From contig NZ_CP107799.1 of assembly GCF_041431135.1 (NCBI RefSeq), forward strand, positions 9,874,501-9,938,500: a DNA stretch of 64,000 bases, read 5' to 3'. The DNA comes from Streptomyces sp. NBC_00554. Its GTDB lineage: Bacteria > Actinomycetota > Actinomycetes > Streptomycetales > Streptomycetaceae. The position numbers were made by a program, and so were the translations under genes. Below are positions 33,236 to 41,357 of this stretch, piece by piece (within the stretch, counting starts at the first letter, position 1; each line of letters begins with the position of its first letter). Below the pieces are notes generated by a model. That model worked only from the letters and a program-made list of their open reading frames with translations. It was not told the DNA's origin and did not search any database.

Positions 33236-33421
33236 CCACCGGACCGCAGACGGCCAGAACTTACGGGACAGCCTTTAGACAGTCGTGGCCCCTGCGGCGG
33301 CGCTACACCCGCCCCTTCCGTGCGGTGGTGATCGGTATGTGCAATCCGGCACCGCCCCTTATGGGTGGCGGGCACACTGTGTGCAAGCGGGTGTCGGGGT
33401 CAGAGACGAGAAGAGGTTCGG

Positions 33422-33733
33422 GTGAGTCGTGTCGGGGTGGCTCAAGCTATCGAGCAGTTGCGGCGAGAACTGGGAGAGGCACAGGACGCCGGGGCCAATC
33501 AGCAATTGCGGTTCGAGATCGCTGAAGTGCAGATGGAACTGCTGGTCGAGCTGCGTGAGGAAGGCGGCCCGGAGGCGAAAGTGTCGTTCGGTGTCCTGTC
33601 AGTCGGGGCAGGAGCCAAGGTGGGCAGAGCGCACACGCACCGGCTGACGTTGAAACTGAATGTGCGTGATGAGGCGCTAGGCGGCCGTACGGCACACGTG
33701 ACACGGCAGCAGGATCGGGATTGGGACGAGTGA
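33422..33733 (+). CDS. Trypco2-domain protein
   Basis: 103 residues from GTG 33422 with AGAGG upstream. SRVGVAQAIEQLRRELGEAQ opens a helix, followed by IAEVQMELLVELREEGG and a beta part VSFGVLSVGAGAKVGRAHTH then RLTLKLNV. This is the trypsin-co-occurring domain 2 pattern described by comparative genomics for conflict systems. The stop is one base before the GTG of the trypsin-STAND gene, so the two form an operon. It is expected to be a regulator or substrate of the protease. Confidence 0.85.
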   Translation: MSRVGVAQAIEQLRRELGEAQDAGANQQLRFEIAEVQMELLVELREEGGPEAKVSFGVLSVGAGAKVGRAHTHRLTLKLNVRDEALGGRTAHVTRQQDRDWDE

Positions 33734-33734
33734 G

Positions 33735-36700
33735 GTGGACGCGTCGCGACTGGCCGATGTCAGGGCTGGTTCGGATTCACGGGCGAAAAGCTGTGGGTCG
33801 GGATACCTGATCGGTCCACGGTTGGTGCTGACCGCGCTTCATGTGGTCGCGGGGCCCTTAGGCTTGTGGCCGCGCATCGAAGTGCGGGTCGGACATCCAA
33901 CCTATGGGGTGCCCGTGCGTGCCCAGGCACGAGTGTGCTGGCGGGCCCCAGAAACCGCTGCGGAATCCGTACCGAACCATCAGGTAGTTGACGTCGCTTT
34001 GCTTGAACTGGACAGGGCAGTCGCGACCGTGGAGCCCGTGCGCTGGGGGCACTGTGTCGGCAACAGCCCGTTGACGTACGCGGGGTTGGGCTATCCGCTG
34101 TTGGCCGAGTTCGAGGACGGCGTGCGGGGAGTGGAGACACTCGGTGGGATGCTTCCGCCGCTATCCTCCGGTGAGGCTGGCACCCTCATCCTGGACCAGC
34201 GGACGGCGCCACGTCTGAGGGCGTCTGGCGAGCGAGCGTGGAGCGGTGCGTCAGGGGCATCGGTGTTCTGTGGGCCTCTCCTTGTTGGAGTCGTGGTAAA
34301 GGACGATGAGGAATTCGAGAACCGCCGACTGCACGCTGTGCCGGTGTCGAGTCTGGTTGGCGACCGGCGGTTCACGGACCTTGTACGGGATCACACTGGG
34401 GGGGAACCGGTTCTCCAGCCGGTGGAACTCGATGGCTCGCTTGACTGCCGACTGGCAAAGGTGACTGCGCGTACTCCTGGGTCGTTGCTGTCGGCGGCAG
34501 CTGAGGTGGTCCCCTTCCATGGTCGGGAGAAGGATCTGGCTGGACTGGCCGAATGGAGAGACGGCGGTTCGCGGTTATCGGTGAAGCTCCTCATTGGGGA
34601 AGGCGGACAGGGCAAAAGCCGCCTGGCACGTGAGTTCCTCCGGGCAAGCAGGGCGTCCGGCTGGGTGGCCGGGCAGATCGAACCGGCCAGGCTCGCCGCT
34701 CAGCGCAAGCTGCTGGACGAGCAGGAGCAGAGATTGCGGGCGTCGGAACTGGCCCAGCGACTGGTGACGTGTACGACGCCGGCGTTGGTTGTCTGCGACT
34801 ACGCGGAGGTCCACCCGGTGTTTGTCGATACCCTGGTGGGCTGTCTCGCGGAGCAATCGTTGCAGCGCCCAGTGCGTCTGCTGCTCCTGGCCAGGACCGC
34901 CGGTGCGTGGTGGCAGGACCTGACAGCACTCCTGGGGGATGCGGCAGGATGCCTTGAGTTGGGGTCTCTCAGTGTCGACCAGCAAGCCCGTCAGGAGGCT
35001 TACCGCGCCGCGGTCACCGGGTTGGCGGATGGATTGGCCGTGTTGCCGGGGCAGCCGACGGGCCGCGAACCGGTGAGACCGTGGCCTGTACTGGCCGACC
35101 GTCTGAAGGAAAATCCTCCCGCCCTGACGCGGAGAGACACAGCACTGGCGCTACAGATGATCGCTCTCCTTAACCTGTTGCAGGCCGGGTCCGGCACTGA
35201 GCCAACAGCCGGTGAGCGTCCAGAGCATCTGCTTGTCGAACATGAGCGCGACTACCTGCGCCGTACCGCAGCGGGTAAGGGTCTGTTCGCTGCGGGGGTG
35301 CTTTCGACTGCTACTGACCAGGCCCGACGCCAACAGCAGGCGGTGCTAGCCCTGGACCGTGCACTTGCCGGACTGATCCTTTTCGGCCCTTGTGACCGTC
35401 ATCTGGCCCAACAGGTTGCCCGCCTGGCAAGCGAGGATCGCACCGACGATGTCGTTGACTGGCTCGCCACTCTCTACCCGCCCACTCCTGGCTACTATTT
35501 GTCGACCGGCGTCATTCAGCCCGACCGGCTGGCCGAATACTTGCTCGGCGGAATTCTCACAGCAGGCGACGCTGTCGACAGCAATCTGGTCTCCCAGCTC
35601 GGGGCGATGACCAAAGGGCTGGAAACAGCTCAGTCAGTACTCTTCGCTCTGGTACGGACGGCTGCCCATCAGCCATTCCACAGACTGTTGAGCCAGGTCA
35701 TCGAGCTACTCATCACCAAGTACCCTGACCCGTTCGCCACCGCCGCTCCTTTTCTGGCTCCTATCCCCGCCTACCGCGGACCGCTGCTCAACGCCCTGCG
35801 TCGGCTGGGCGAACGCGATCCTGCCGCGCTCTCAGATCACTTAGGCCGCGTCTACAACCTTGTACCCTCCACCTCGGTCAGCCTGGCGGTAGTCGGCTCC
35901 ACCATCACGGGCATTCTCGTGGACCTGTCTGCGTTCCTGGCTGAAATGAACCGCGAAGCTTACCTGCCCGATCTTGCCGCCTTCCATTTCAACCACGCGG
36001 CCCAATTGCGAGAGGCCGGGCAACGGGAGCGGGCGCTGGTGGCCTCTCAGGAAGCGGTCCGCCTTCATCGGGAACTCGCCGACGCTGATCCTGAAGCTTT
36101 GCCTCTCCTTGCAGGTGCGTTGAGCAACCACGCGGCCATTACGGGAGAGGCCGGCCGACCAGACGATGCTGTATTGATCGCGGAGGAAGCCTTGGAACTC
36201 GCACGGGGACTGGTCCTCACAGATCGCGAGGCCTGGCTTCATATCCTCGCAATGGCGCTCGTCAATCACGCGGCGTGGCTGGCAGACGTCGGGCAACTCC
36301 AGGATGCCTTGCCGGTTTCGGAGGAGGCCGTCGAGATTCACCGCGAACTTGTCCGTGTGGGCGACGGATCGCTCCCTGGCCTTGCCGCATCAGTGAACAA
36401 TCATTCCCTTCGGCTTGCGGCTTTAGGGCAGCGGGAGCAGGCCCTGTTGTTCTCGGAGGAAGCAGTTCAGCTTGGCAGGAAACTTGTCGATGCCGACCGG
36501 GACGCTTTTTTGCCCGAACTGGCTAGGTCGCTAGCCAATCGCGCGACCCAACTGATGCGTGTCGGGCAGACGGAGCAGGCGTTGGCGGTTTCGGAGGAAT
36601 CCGTGCGGCTGCGCCGGGAACTTGCCGCTACCAACGGTGACATGTACTTCCCCGTCCTGGCCTCCTCCCTGAACGACCACGCGTTCAGGCTCACAGAGGA

Positions 36701-37379
36701 CGGGCAGTCCGAGCAGGCTGTGCGGGCTTCGGAGGAAGCCGTCACCTTTTATCGAGGGGCCGCCAAGACCCACCGTGATGCGTTTCTGCCCAAGTTGGCC
36801 ACCGCGCTGACTAACTATGCGATATTTTTGACTAAAGCCGGGCAGCCGGAAGAGGCTTTGCTGTTTTCGCGGGAGTCCGTCGCGCTCCATCGGGAAGTCG
36901 TCGGCGCTAAGGGTGACGCCTTTCTCTCAGGCCTTGTCAGTGCTCTGAACACCAACGCTACTGTGCTGACACGGGAAGGTCGGTGGGACGAGGCTGTGCC
37001 CGTCTCGGGAGAAGCTGTTCGGTTCGCCATCCTGCTCGTCTCGGATAATCGCGATGCTTTTCTTCCTCTCCTGGTCAACAGCCTTGTTGTTCACGGCCGT
37101 TTGCCGATCGAACAGTCCCGATTCCGCTCGGCTGTCCGACCGCTGGTCGCGGCACTTCTGCTGGTTCACGAACTCCCCCCGCACGCACGTGACATGGGCG
37201 AATCGATCGCGGGACTACTTCATAAAGCCTTCGCGGGGGACCCCGCAGGTGTAGCCGCGGAATACCTGGAAATGACCGGTAGTGAGGTGCCCGAGTGGAT
37301 GCGCGATCCCATCGCGACGTCGGTGAATCAGTCTGAATTCCAAGCGCGAGTACCTATTGGGCCACAAGATGCGTCCTAA
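33735..37379 (+). CDS. Trypsin-like protease / STAND NTPase / TPR protein
   Basis: 1,214 residues. The trypsin-like domain (1-220) has His36 in LTALHVVAG, Asp86 in VVDVALLEL and Ser173 in WSGASGASVF. The STAND-type NTPase (about 255-600) has FHGREKDLAGL, Walker A IGEGGQGKS (Lys294), Walker B ALVVCDYAEV (Asp355) and VRLLLLART. From about 735 to 1,130 run about eight 45-residue TPR-like repeats (HAAQLREAGQRERALVASQE and kin). There is no signal peptide, so it acts in the cytoplasm. In-frame TTA codons at 33858, 34575, 35841 and 36423 suggest bldA control. Predicted to sense an invader through the repeats and activate proteolysis. Confidence 0.9.
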   Translation: MDASRLADVRAGSDSRAKSCGSGYLIGPRLVLTALHVVAGPLGLWPRIEVRVGHPTYGVPVRAQARVCWRAPETAAESVPNHQVVDVALLELDRAVATVEPVRWGHCVGNSPLTYAGLGYPLLAEFEDGVRGVETLGGMLPPLSSGEAGTLILDQRTAPRLRASGERAWSGASGASVFCGPLLVGVVVKDDEEFENRRLHAVPVSSLVGDRRFTDLVRDHTGGEPVLQPVELDGSLDCRLAKVTARTPGSLLSAAAEVVPFHGREKDLAGLAEWRDGGSRLSVKLLIGEGGQGKSRLAREFLRASRASGWVAGQIEPARLAAQRKLLDEQEQRLRASELAQRLVTCTTPALVVCDYAEVHPVFVDTLVGCLAEQSLQRPVRLLLLARTAGAWWQDLTALLGDAAGCLELGSLSVDQQARQEAYRAAVTGLADGLAVLPGQPTGREPVRPWPVLADRLKENPPALTRRDTALALQMIALLNLLQAGSGTEPTAGERPEHLLVEHERDYLRRTAAGKGLFAAGVLSTATDQARRQQQAVLALDRALAGLILFGPCDRHLAQQVARLASEDRTDDVVDWLATLYPPTPGYYLSTGVIQPDRLAEYLLGGILTAGDAVDSNLVSQLGAMTKGLETAQSVLFALVRTAAHQPFHRLLSQVIELLITKYPDPFATAAPFLAPIPAYRGPLLNALRRLGERDPAALSDHLGRVYNLVPSTSVSLAVVGSTITGILVDLSAFLAEMNREAYLPDLAAFHFNHAAQLREAGQRERALVASQEAVRLHRELADADPEALPLLAGALSNHAAITGEAGRPDDAVLIAEEALELARGLVLTDREAWLHILAMALVNHAAWLADVGQLQDALPVSEEAVEIHRELVRVGDGSLPGLAASVNNHSLRLAALGQREQALLFSEEAVQLGRKLVDADRDAFLPELARSLANRATQLMRVGQTEQALAVSEESVRLRRELAATNGDMYFPVLASSLNDHAFRLTEDGQSEQAVRASEEAVTFYRGAAKTHRDAFLPKLATALTNYAIFLTKAGQPEEALLFSRESVALHREVVGAKGDAFLSGLVSALNTNATVLTREGRWDEAVPVSGEAVRFAILLVSDNRDAFLPLLVNSLVVHGRLPIEQSRFRSAVRPLVAALLLVHELPPHARDMGESIAGLLHKAFAGDPAGVAAEYLEMTGSEVPEWMRDPIATSVNQSEFQARVPIGPQDAS

Positions 37380-37551
37380 CCTCGATCGTTCATAAGTCCT
37401 CGTTGGTGTGCTGACGGGGACTCTGTGTTTGCGTGATGCGGTCTTTTCGGAGCTGGGGCAGGCTGAGGTCCCGGCTTTCGCGTCGGGTGGGCGCCGGGTT
37501 CCACTTCGCCGGTGTGGTGGCAGGGGTTGTCGGGATGGTCGAAGTGGCTGG

Positions 37552-38247
37552 TCAGCCAGGGGTCGGGAGGATGTGGAGCCTGGCGATCGCGTGAGTGATG
37601 ACGTCGGTCCAGGGCCATCGGGCCGTGAAGCGCAGCCAGTGGCGCCGGCCGGTGTTCACGAACTGAGCGGCGGCGGAGAACAGCCGCAGGCGGAGCCTTT
37701 TTGGTTCCCAGCGGCGGGTCTTGCCGGTCAGGGCGAGCATGGGCATCCAGGCGAGGAGGTCGAGTGCGACCACGTCACGGATCTTGTCGATCAGCAGTGG
37801 GTCGGGCGAGATCTTGAACTCCTCGACCCGGTGCGGCTGGAGACCGAAGGCCCGCCAGATGCGGTGCACGCTGGGGGACGAGATCCCCACCCTCTTGGCC
37901 AGTTCGCGCTTGGACCAGTGGGTGGAGCCTTCCGGCACCTCTTCCAGGGTGCGCACCACCACTTCCTCCACCTTCGCGTTGGTGATCGTGCGGGGGACCC
38001 CGGGCCGCGGCTCGTCACACAGGCCGTCCAGCCGGCGGCGCAGGAAACGCGCCCGCCACTTGTTCACGGTGGTGCGGCTGACCCCCAGTTGGGCGGCGCC
38101 CGCGGTGTTGCTCCGGCCTTCGGCACACGCCAGCACGATCCGCGCCCGCTTCGCCAGGCCCTGCGCAGTCGAACGACGCGTCACCCAACCACGCAGGATC
38201 TCGATCTCGTCCTTCGTCAGCTCCAGCGGCTGCAGCTTGCTGCCCAT
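37552..38247 (-). pseudogene. Chimeric transposase remnant (IS630 head, IS1380-like tail)
   Basis: The first 155 or so residues from ATG 38247 are the paired helix-turn-helix half of an IS630 transposase (LGVSRTTVNKWRARFLRRRL, LAKRVGISSPSVHRIWRAFG, FKISPDPLLIDKIRDVV). At about 37,765-37,785 the frame changes to LLAWMPMLALTGKTRRWEPK and WLRFTARWPWTDVITHAIAR, which resembles the C-terminus of IS1380-type DDE transposases. The IS630 DDE core is absent, so this is two decayed elements joined in frame. Confidence 0.75.
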
Positions 38248-38345
38248 GCACCCAGCACACCGCGCCCTACAGCCGCCGAGGCCAACTTCCCGAAATGGAA
38301 GAGAACACGACTCACGAGTCGACCACGTATCTCGAAACCGGCTCA

Positions 38346-38508
38346 CTAAAGGCTGTCCCGTAAGTTCTGGCCGTCTGCGGTCCGGTGGTCAGCCGAAGAT
38401 GAGCTCAACGTCCTTGCTCAAGCAGACCTTCATGACGGTGACCAACTGGCGCGTGTCATCGATGCGTCGTTGGACAACAGGGTCGCTGCCATCGTGTTGC
38501 CGTTGATC
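38346..38508. repeat. 163-bp perfect inverted copy of IS copy 2 right end
   Basis: Exact reverse complement of 33116-33278, covering the IS terminus and the end of the passenger gene. The outer flank (CTCAC before TA) differs from that of copy 2, so it marks a separate insertion, later truncated at the ftsK junction at 38508/38509. Confidence 0.92.
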
Positions 38509-39207
38509 AAGTCCACGCTGATCAATGCGCTCGTGGCGGGCCTGGCCCCGCAGCCTGTCGCCCTGGTCGGCGTCGACTGCAAAGGCGGCATGGAACTGTC
38601 GCTCTACGAGCAGAGGTTGTCGGCGCTCGCGACCAACCGTGAGCAGGCGGTCAGACTCCTGGCCGCGCTGGTTGATCTCACCCTCGACCGCATGACCGTC
38701 TGCCGTGCGGCGCGCGTACGGAACATCTGGGGTCTGCCGGAGCAGGCTCGGCCGGTCCCAGTGGTCGTCATCGTCGACGAGATCGCTGAGTTGTTCCTCG
38801 TCGCGAGTCGGAACGAGAAGGACGAAGCGCAGGCGGCCGGTACGGCACTGATCCGGCTTGCCCAACTCGGCGCAGCACTCGGTGTGTTCCTCGTCGTCGC
38901 CGGCCAACGCGTCGGCTCCGACCTGGGACCCGGCGTCACGGCGCTACGTGCCCAACTCGGCGGCCGGGTCTGCCATCGGGTTGCCGATCCCGGCACGGCA
39001 GAGATGGCCCTCGGGGACCTCAACCCGGACGCACTCAAGGCAGCGCAAGCCATCACACCGGAACAAGCCGGTACCGCGGTGCTGGCCTCCGGCGACGGCT
39101 GGGAACGCGCGCGCTCCCACCTGGTCACCGAAGCGGATGCGGAAGCCATCGCGGCCGAGTTCGCGCACCTGACCCCGCGCCTTCCCGAACTCCTGGACGC
39201 GAAGTGA
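38509..39207 (+). pseudogene. 5'-truncated ftsK/traB-type DNA translocase of AICE
   Basis: Homology begins inside Walker A at KSTLINALVAGLAPQPVALV. The glycines of the P-loop and everything upstream are replaced by IS sequence. Still present are VGVDCKGGMELSLYEQRLSA, Walker B VVVIVDEIAELFLVAS, and VFLVVAGQRVGSDLGPGV. A TTG at 38470 could start a 245-residue fusion protein. In AICEs this protein alone moves double-stranded DNA between mycelia; without the P-loop it should be inactive. Confidence 0.9.
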
Positions 39208-39219
39208 AAGGGGACTGCC

Positions 39220-39414
39220 GTGCTCGTGTCCGTCTCGGCGGTGCTGCTGCTCGGCCTGCTGATCTGGTACTTGCTGCGCATCCGCTACCTGCGCCTGGCC
39301 GACCTGCTGCTCTGCGGAGCCTTCGGCTTCCTGCTCGCCCGGACGACTGCCGCGCCCGTCGTGGCGACGGTCCTCGAAGGGGTGGGCGCCTTCCTCGGAC
39401 AACTCCGCTTCTGA
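39220..39414 (+). CDS. Small AICE membrane protein
   Basis: 64 residues from GTG 39220 with AAAGGGG upstream. It is almost entirely hydrophobic with two helices (VSAVLLLGLLIWYLLRIRYL, LADLLLCGAFGFLLARTTAA). It sits between ftsK and repSA as small spread-type (Spd-like) proteins do in pSAM2 and relatives, which help plasmid spread within mycelium. Assignment rests on size and position. Confidence 0.72.
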   Translation: MLVSVSAVLLLGLLIWYLLRIRYLRLADLLLCGAFGFLLARTTAAPVVATVLEGVGAFLGQLRF

Positions 39415-39545
39415 CCCATCACGTACGGCCCGAGTTCAACAAGGCCCGTACGACGGGCTCCCGACGGGGCGCGAAGTCGCCAAACCCGACCCCGTCACGA
39501 ACCCACTCCATCCGCCACGTGAGCAGTGAAAGGAGCACCCTCACT

Positions 39546-39797
39546 TTGTCCACCGCGCACCGTCCGCGCAAATCCCCTCCGCCCGAATGCGAGTTGAGGA
39601 CCAGGGAACAGCCGACCTGTGTCGGGCGGGAACAAGTCGTTCTCGTCGGCCTCGACGGCTTCGAACGCTGGCTCTGCCCGGCGCACGCCGCCGCCCTCTG
39701 GCTCACCGACCCGACACTTCGCTTCAGCGCGAAGACTCGACCGCAAGCAATCTCCGCGGTCATGTCGCAGGCCTTCGGCGGCGGTGGTCGTCAATGA
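39546..39797 (+). CDS. Small AICE protein upstream of repSA
   Basis: 83 residues starting at TTG 39546 (AAAGGAG at 39529-39535). It contains CELRTREQPTCVGREQVVLV and FERWLCPAHAAALWLTDPTL, with Cys-x-x-His spacing that may bind zinc. Its stop overlaps the repSA ATG (ATGA), so it is translationally coupled. Similar tiny zinc-ribbon-like proteins precede RepSA in other AICEs. Function unknown. Confidence 0.68.
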   Translation: MSTAHRPRKSPPPECELRTREQPTCVGREQVVLVGLDGFERWLCPAHAAALWLTDPTLRFSAKTRPQAISAVMSQAFGGGGRQ

Positions 39798-41164
39798 CCT
39801 CGCCTCCTGCCACCCTGCCGAAGGCCGTCTGCGCACTGATCGACCGGGCCGCAGAACCGGAGTTCGCGTCCTGGCGGCGCCAGATCGTCCGCCTCGGCGG
39901 CTGCACGAACCCGATTCACCTCGTCGGCAACGCGACGGTCATCGACGCGTCGACCGGGGAGGCCCTGTTCTCGTACAGCTCGGACGTCTACGGCGGTCGC
40001 CTGCTCACCGCCTGCGGCAACCGCAGGGCAACGGTCTGCCCGACCTGCGCCCGCGTTTATCAGGCCGACACGTACCAACTGATCCGTGCCGGACTCATCG
40101 GCGGCAAGAACGTGGGAGAGAAGGTCGGCGAGCACCCTCGGGTGTTCGCCACCCTCACCGCTCCCGGCTTCGGCCCAGTTCATACCCGCCGTGAGCGCGA
40201 CGGTCGCGTACGAGCCTGCCGACCCCGTAAGTCAGGGAACTCCTGCTCGCACGGCTCGCCGGCCGGGTGCCACTCACGCCACGCGGACGACGACCCGCGG
40301 CTCGGTGAACCGCTCTGCCCTCGCCGCTACGACTACGCCGGAGCCGTCCTCTGGCAAGCACACTCAGGCCGACTCTGGCACCGCTTTGCTCTGGAACTCT
40401 GCCGTGAGATCGGCCGGAGAGTCGGGCTCTCGCGAAGCGAGTTCGCCGAGACGCTTCGGTTGTCGTACGCGAAAGTCGCCGAGTATCAGCGGCGCGGGCT
40501 GGTCCACTTCCATGCCGTCATCTGCCTCGACGGACCGGAGGGACCGAACTCGACTCCACCAGGTTGGGCGACGACCGCTCTGCTCTCGGATGCTGTACGC
40601 CGTGCAGTCGGGAAGGTCCGGCTCACTGCCCCTGGCCGGGAGGTCATCGGGGCGCGTGCGCTGCGGTTCGGCGAGCAGGTCGACGTACGTCCTATCTCCG
40701 CCTTTGGAGCGGGGGAACGGCTGACCTCGGCGGCCGTAGCCGGTTACATCGCCAAGTGCGCGACGAAAGGAGCCGAGTCCGCCGGCGCGGTGGAGGGTCG
40801 TATTCACGGGGCGCGGGACCTGGTCATGTTGCCCGTACGTGCCCACGTGCTCCGCATGATCGGTACGTGCTGGTGGCTGGGTTGCCTGCCTGACTTCGAA
40901 CCCCTCGGCCTGCGGCGTTGGGCGCACATGCTCGGCTACGGCGGGCACTTCTCCACCAAGTCGCGGCGCTACTCCACCACCCTGACCGCACTTCGTCAGG
41001 CCCTTGCAGAACACCGCGCGGAGGAGCAACGAACAGCTCTCGGCATCGACGCTCGGCCAACCGTCGCTCTCGGCCAGTGGCGCTATGCCGGGCGCGGCTA
41101 CTCGCCGGAGGCGGCGCTCCTGGCTGCCTCCGTGCGGGAGGGCGGTGGTCGTCATGGCACGTGA
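39794..41164 (+). CDS. repSA: RepSA-type replication initiator
   Basis: A 456-residue initiator for rolling-circle-type replication of the excised element. The Cys-rich N-terminal part (ACGNRRATVCPTCARVYQAD) binds metal or DNA. The HUH-like motif is GLVHFHAVICLDG. ISAFGAGERLTSAAVAGYIA then KCATKGAE is the conserved C-terminal segment with a candidate tyrosine. It overlaps the upstream gene by 4 bp and xis downstream by 11 bp. It appears full length for the pSAM2 RepSA family. Confidence 0.92.
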   Translation: MTSPPATLPKAVCALIDRAAEPEFASWRRQIVRLGGCTNPIHLVGNATVIDASTGEALFSYSSDVYGGRLLTACGNRRATVCPTCARVYQADTYQLIRAGLIGGKNVGEKVGEHPRVFATLTAPGFGPVHTRRERDGRVRACRPRKSGNSCSHGSPAGCHSRHADDDPRLGEPLCPRRYDYAGAVLWQAHSGRLWHRFALELCREIGRRVGLSRSEFAETLRLSYAKVAEYQRRGLVHFHAVICLDGPEGPNSTPPGWATTALLSDAVRRAVGKVRLTAPGREVIGARALRFGEQVDVRPISAFGAGERLTSAAVAGYIAKCATKGAESAGAVEGRIHGARDLVMLPVRAHVLRMIGTCWWLGCLPDFEPLGLRRWAHMLGYGGHFSTKSRRYSTTLTALRQALAEHRAEEQRTALGIDARPTVALGQWRYAGRGYSPEAALLAASVREGGGRHGT

Positions 41165-41357
41165 GAAGGCGGTCGAACTGCTCACGGTGCGGCAGGTACT
41201 CGAAGAGCTGGGCGGCATTTCTCGGCGCACCTTCTACCGCTGGCGGGAGTTGCGCATCGCGCCGGCCTGCATCCGGCTGCCGAACGGTGAGTTACGGGTC
41301 CGCCGTGACGTGCTCAACGATTGGTTGTCGGAGCGGGCGGAGGGGGCCGCGTCGTGA
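41154..41357 (+). CDS. xis: Excisionase (MerR/AlpA-type HTH)
   Basis: 67 residues: LLTVRQVLEELGGISRRTFY, RWRELRIAPACIRLPNGELR, then VRRDVLNDWLSERAEG, a winged helix-turn-helix of the excisionase class. It overlaps repSA and the integrase start (GTGA at 41354-41357). It directs the integrase toward excision by bending the attachment site. Confidence 0.9.
   Translation: MAREKAVELLTVRQVLEELGGISRRTFYRWRELRIAPACIRLPNGELRVRRDVLNDWLSERAEGAAS

Larger units (their letters stand above)
31946..33275. mobile_element. IS5-family element with passenger gene (copy 2)
   Basis: The left end AGGGCTGTCCCGTAA (31946) and the inverted right end AAGGCTGTCCCGTAA (ending 33275) are flanked by TA. The 1,330-bp unit holds a transposase on the minus strand and a divergent 127-residue passenger gene. 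The passenger is unrelated to that in copy 1. Confidence 0.85.
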
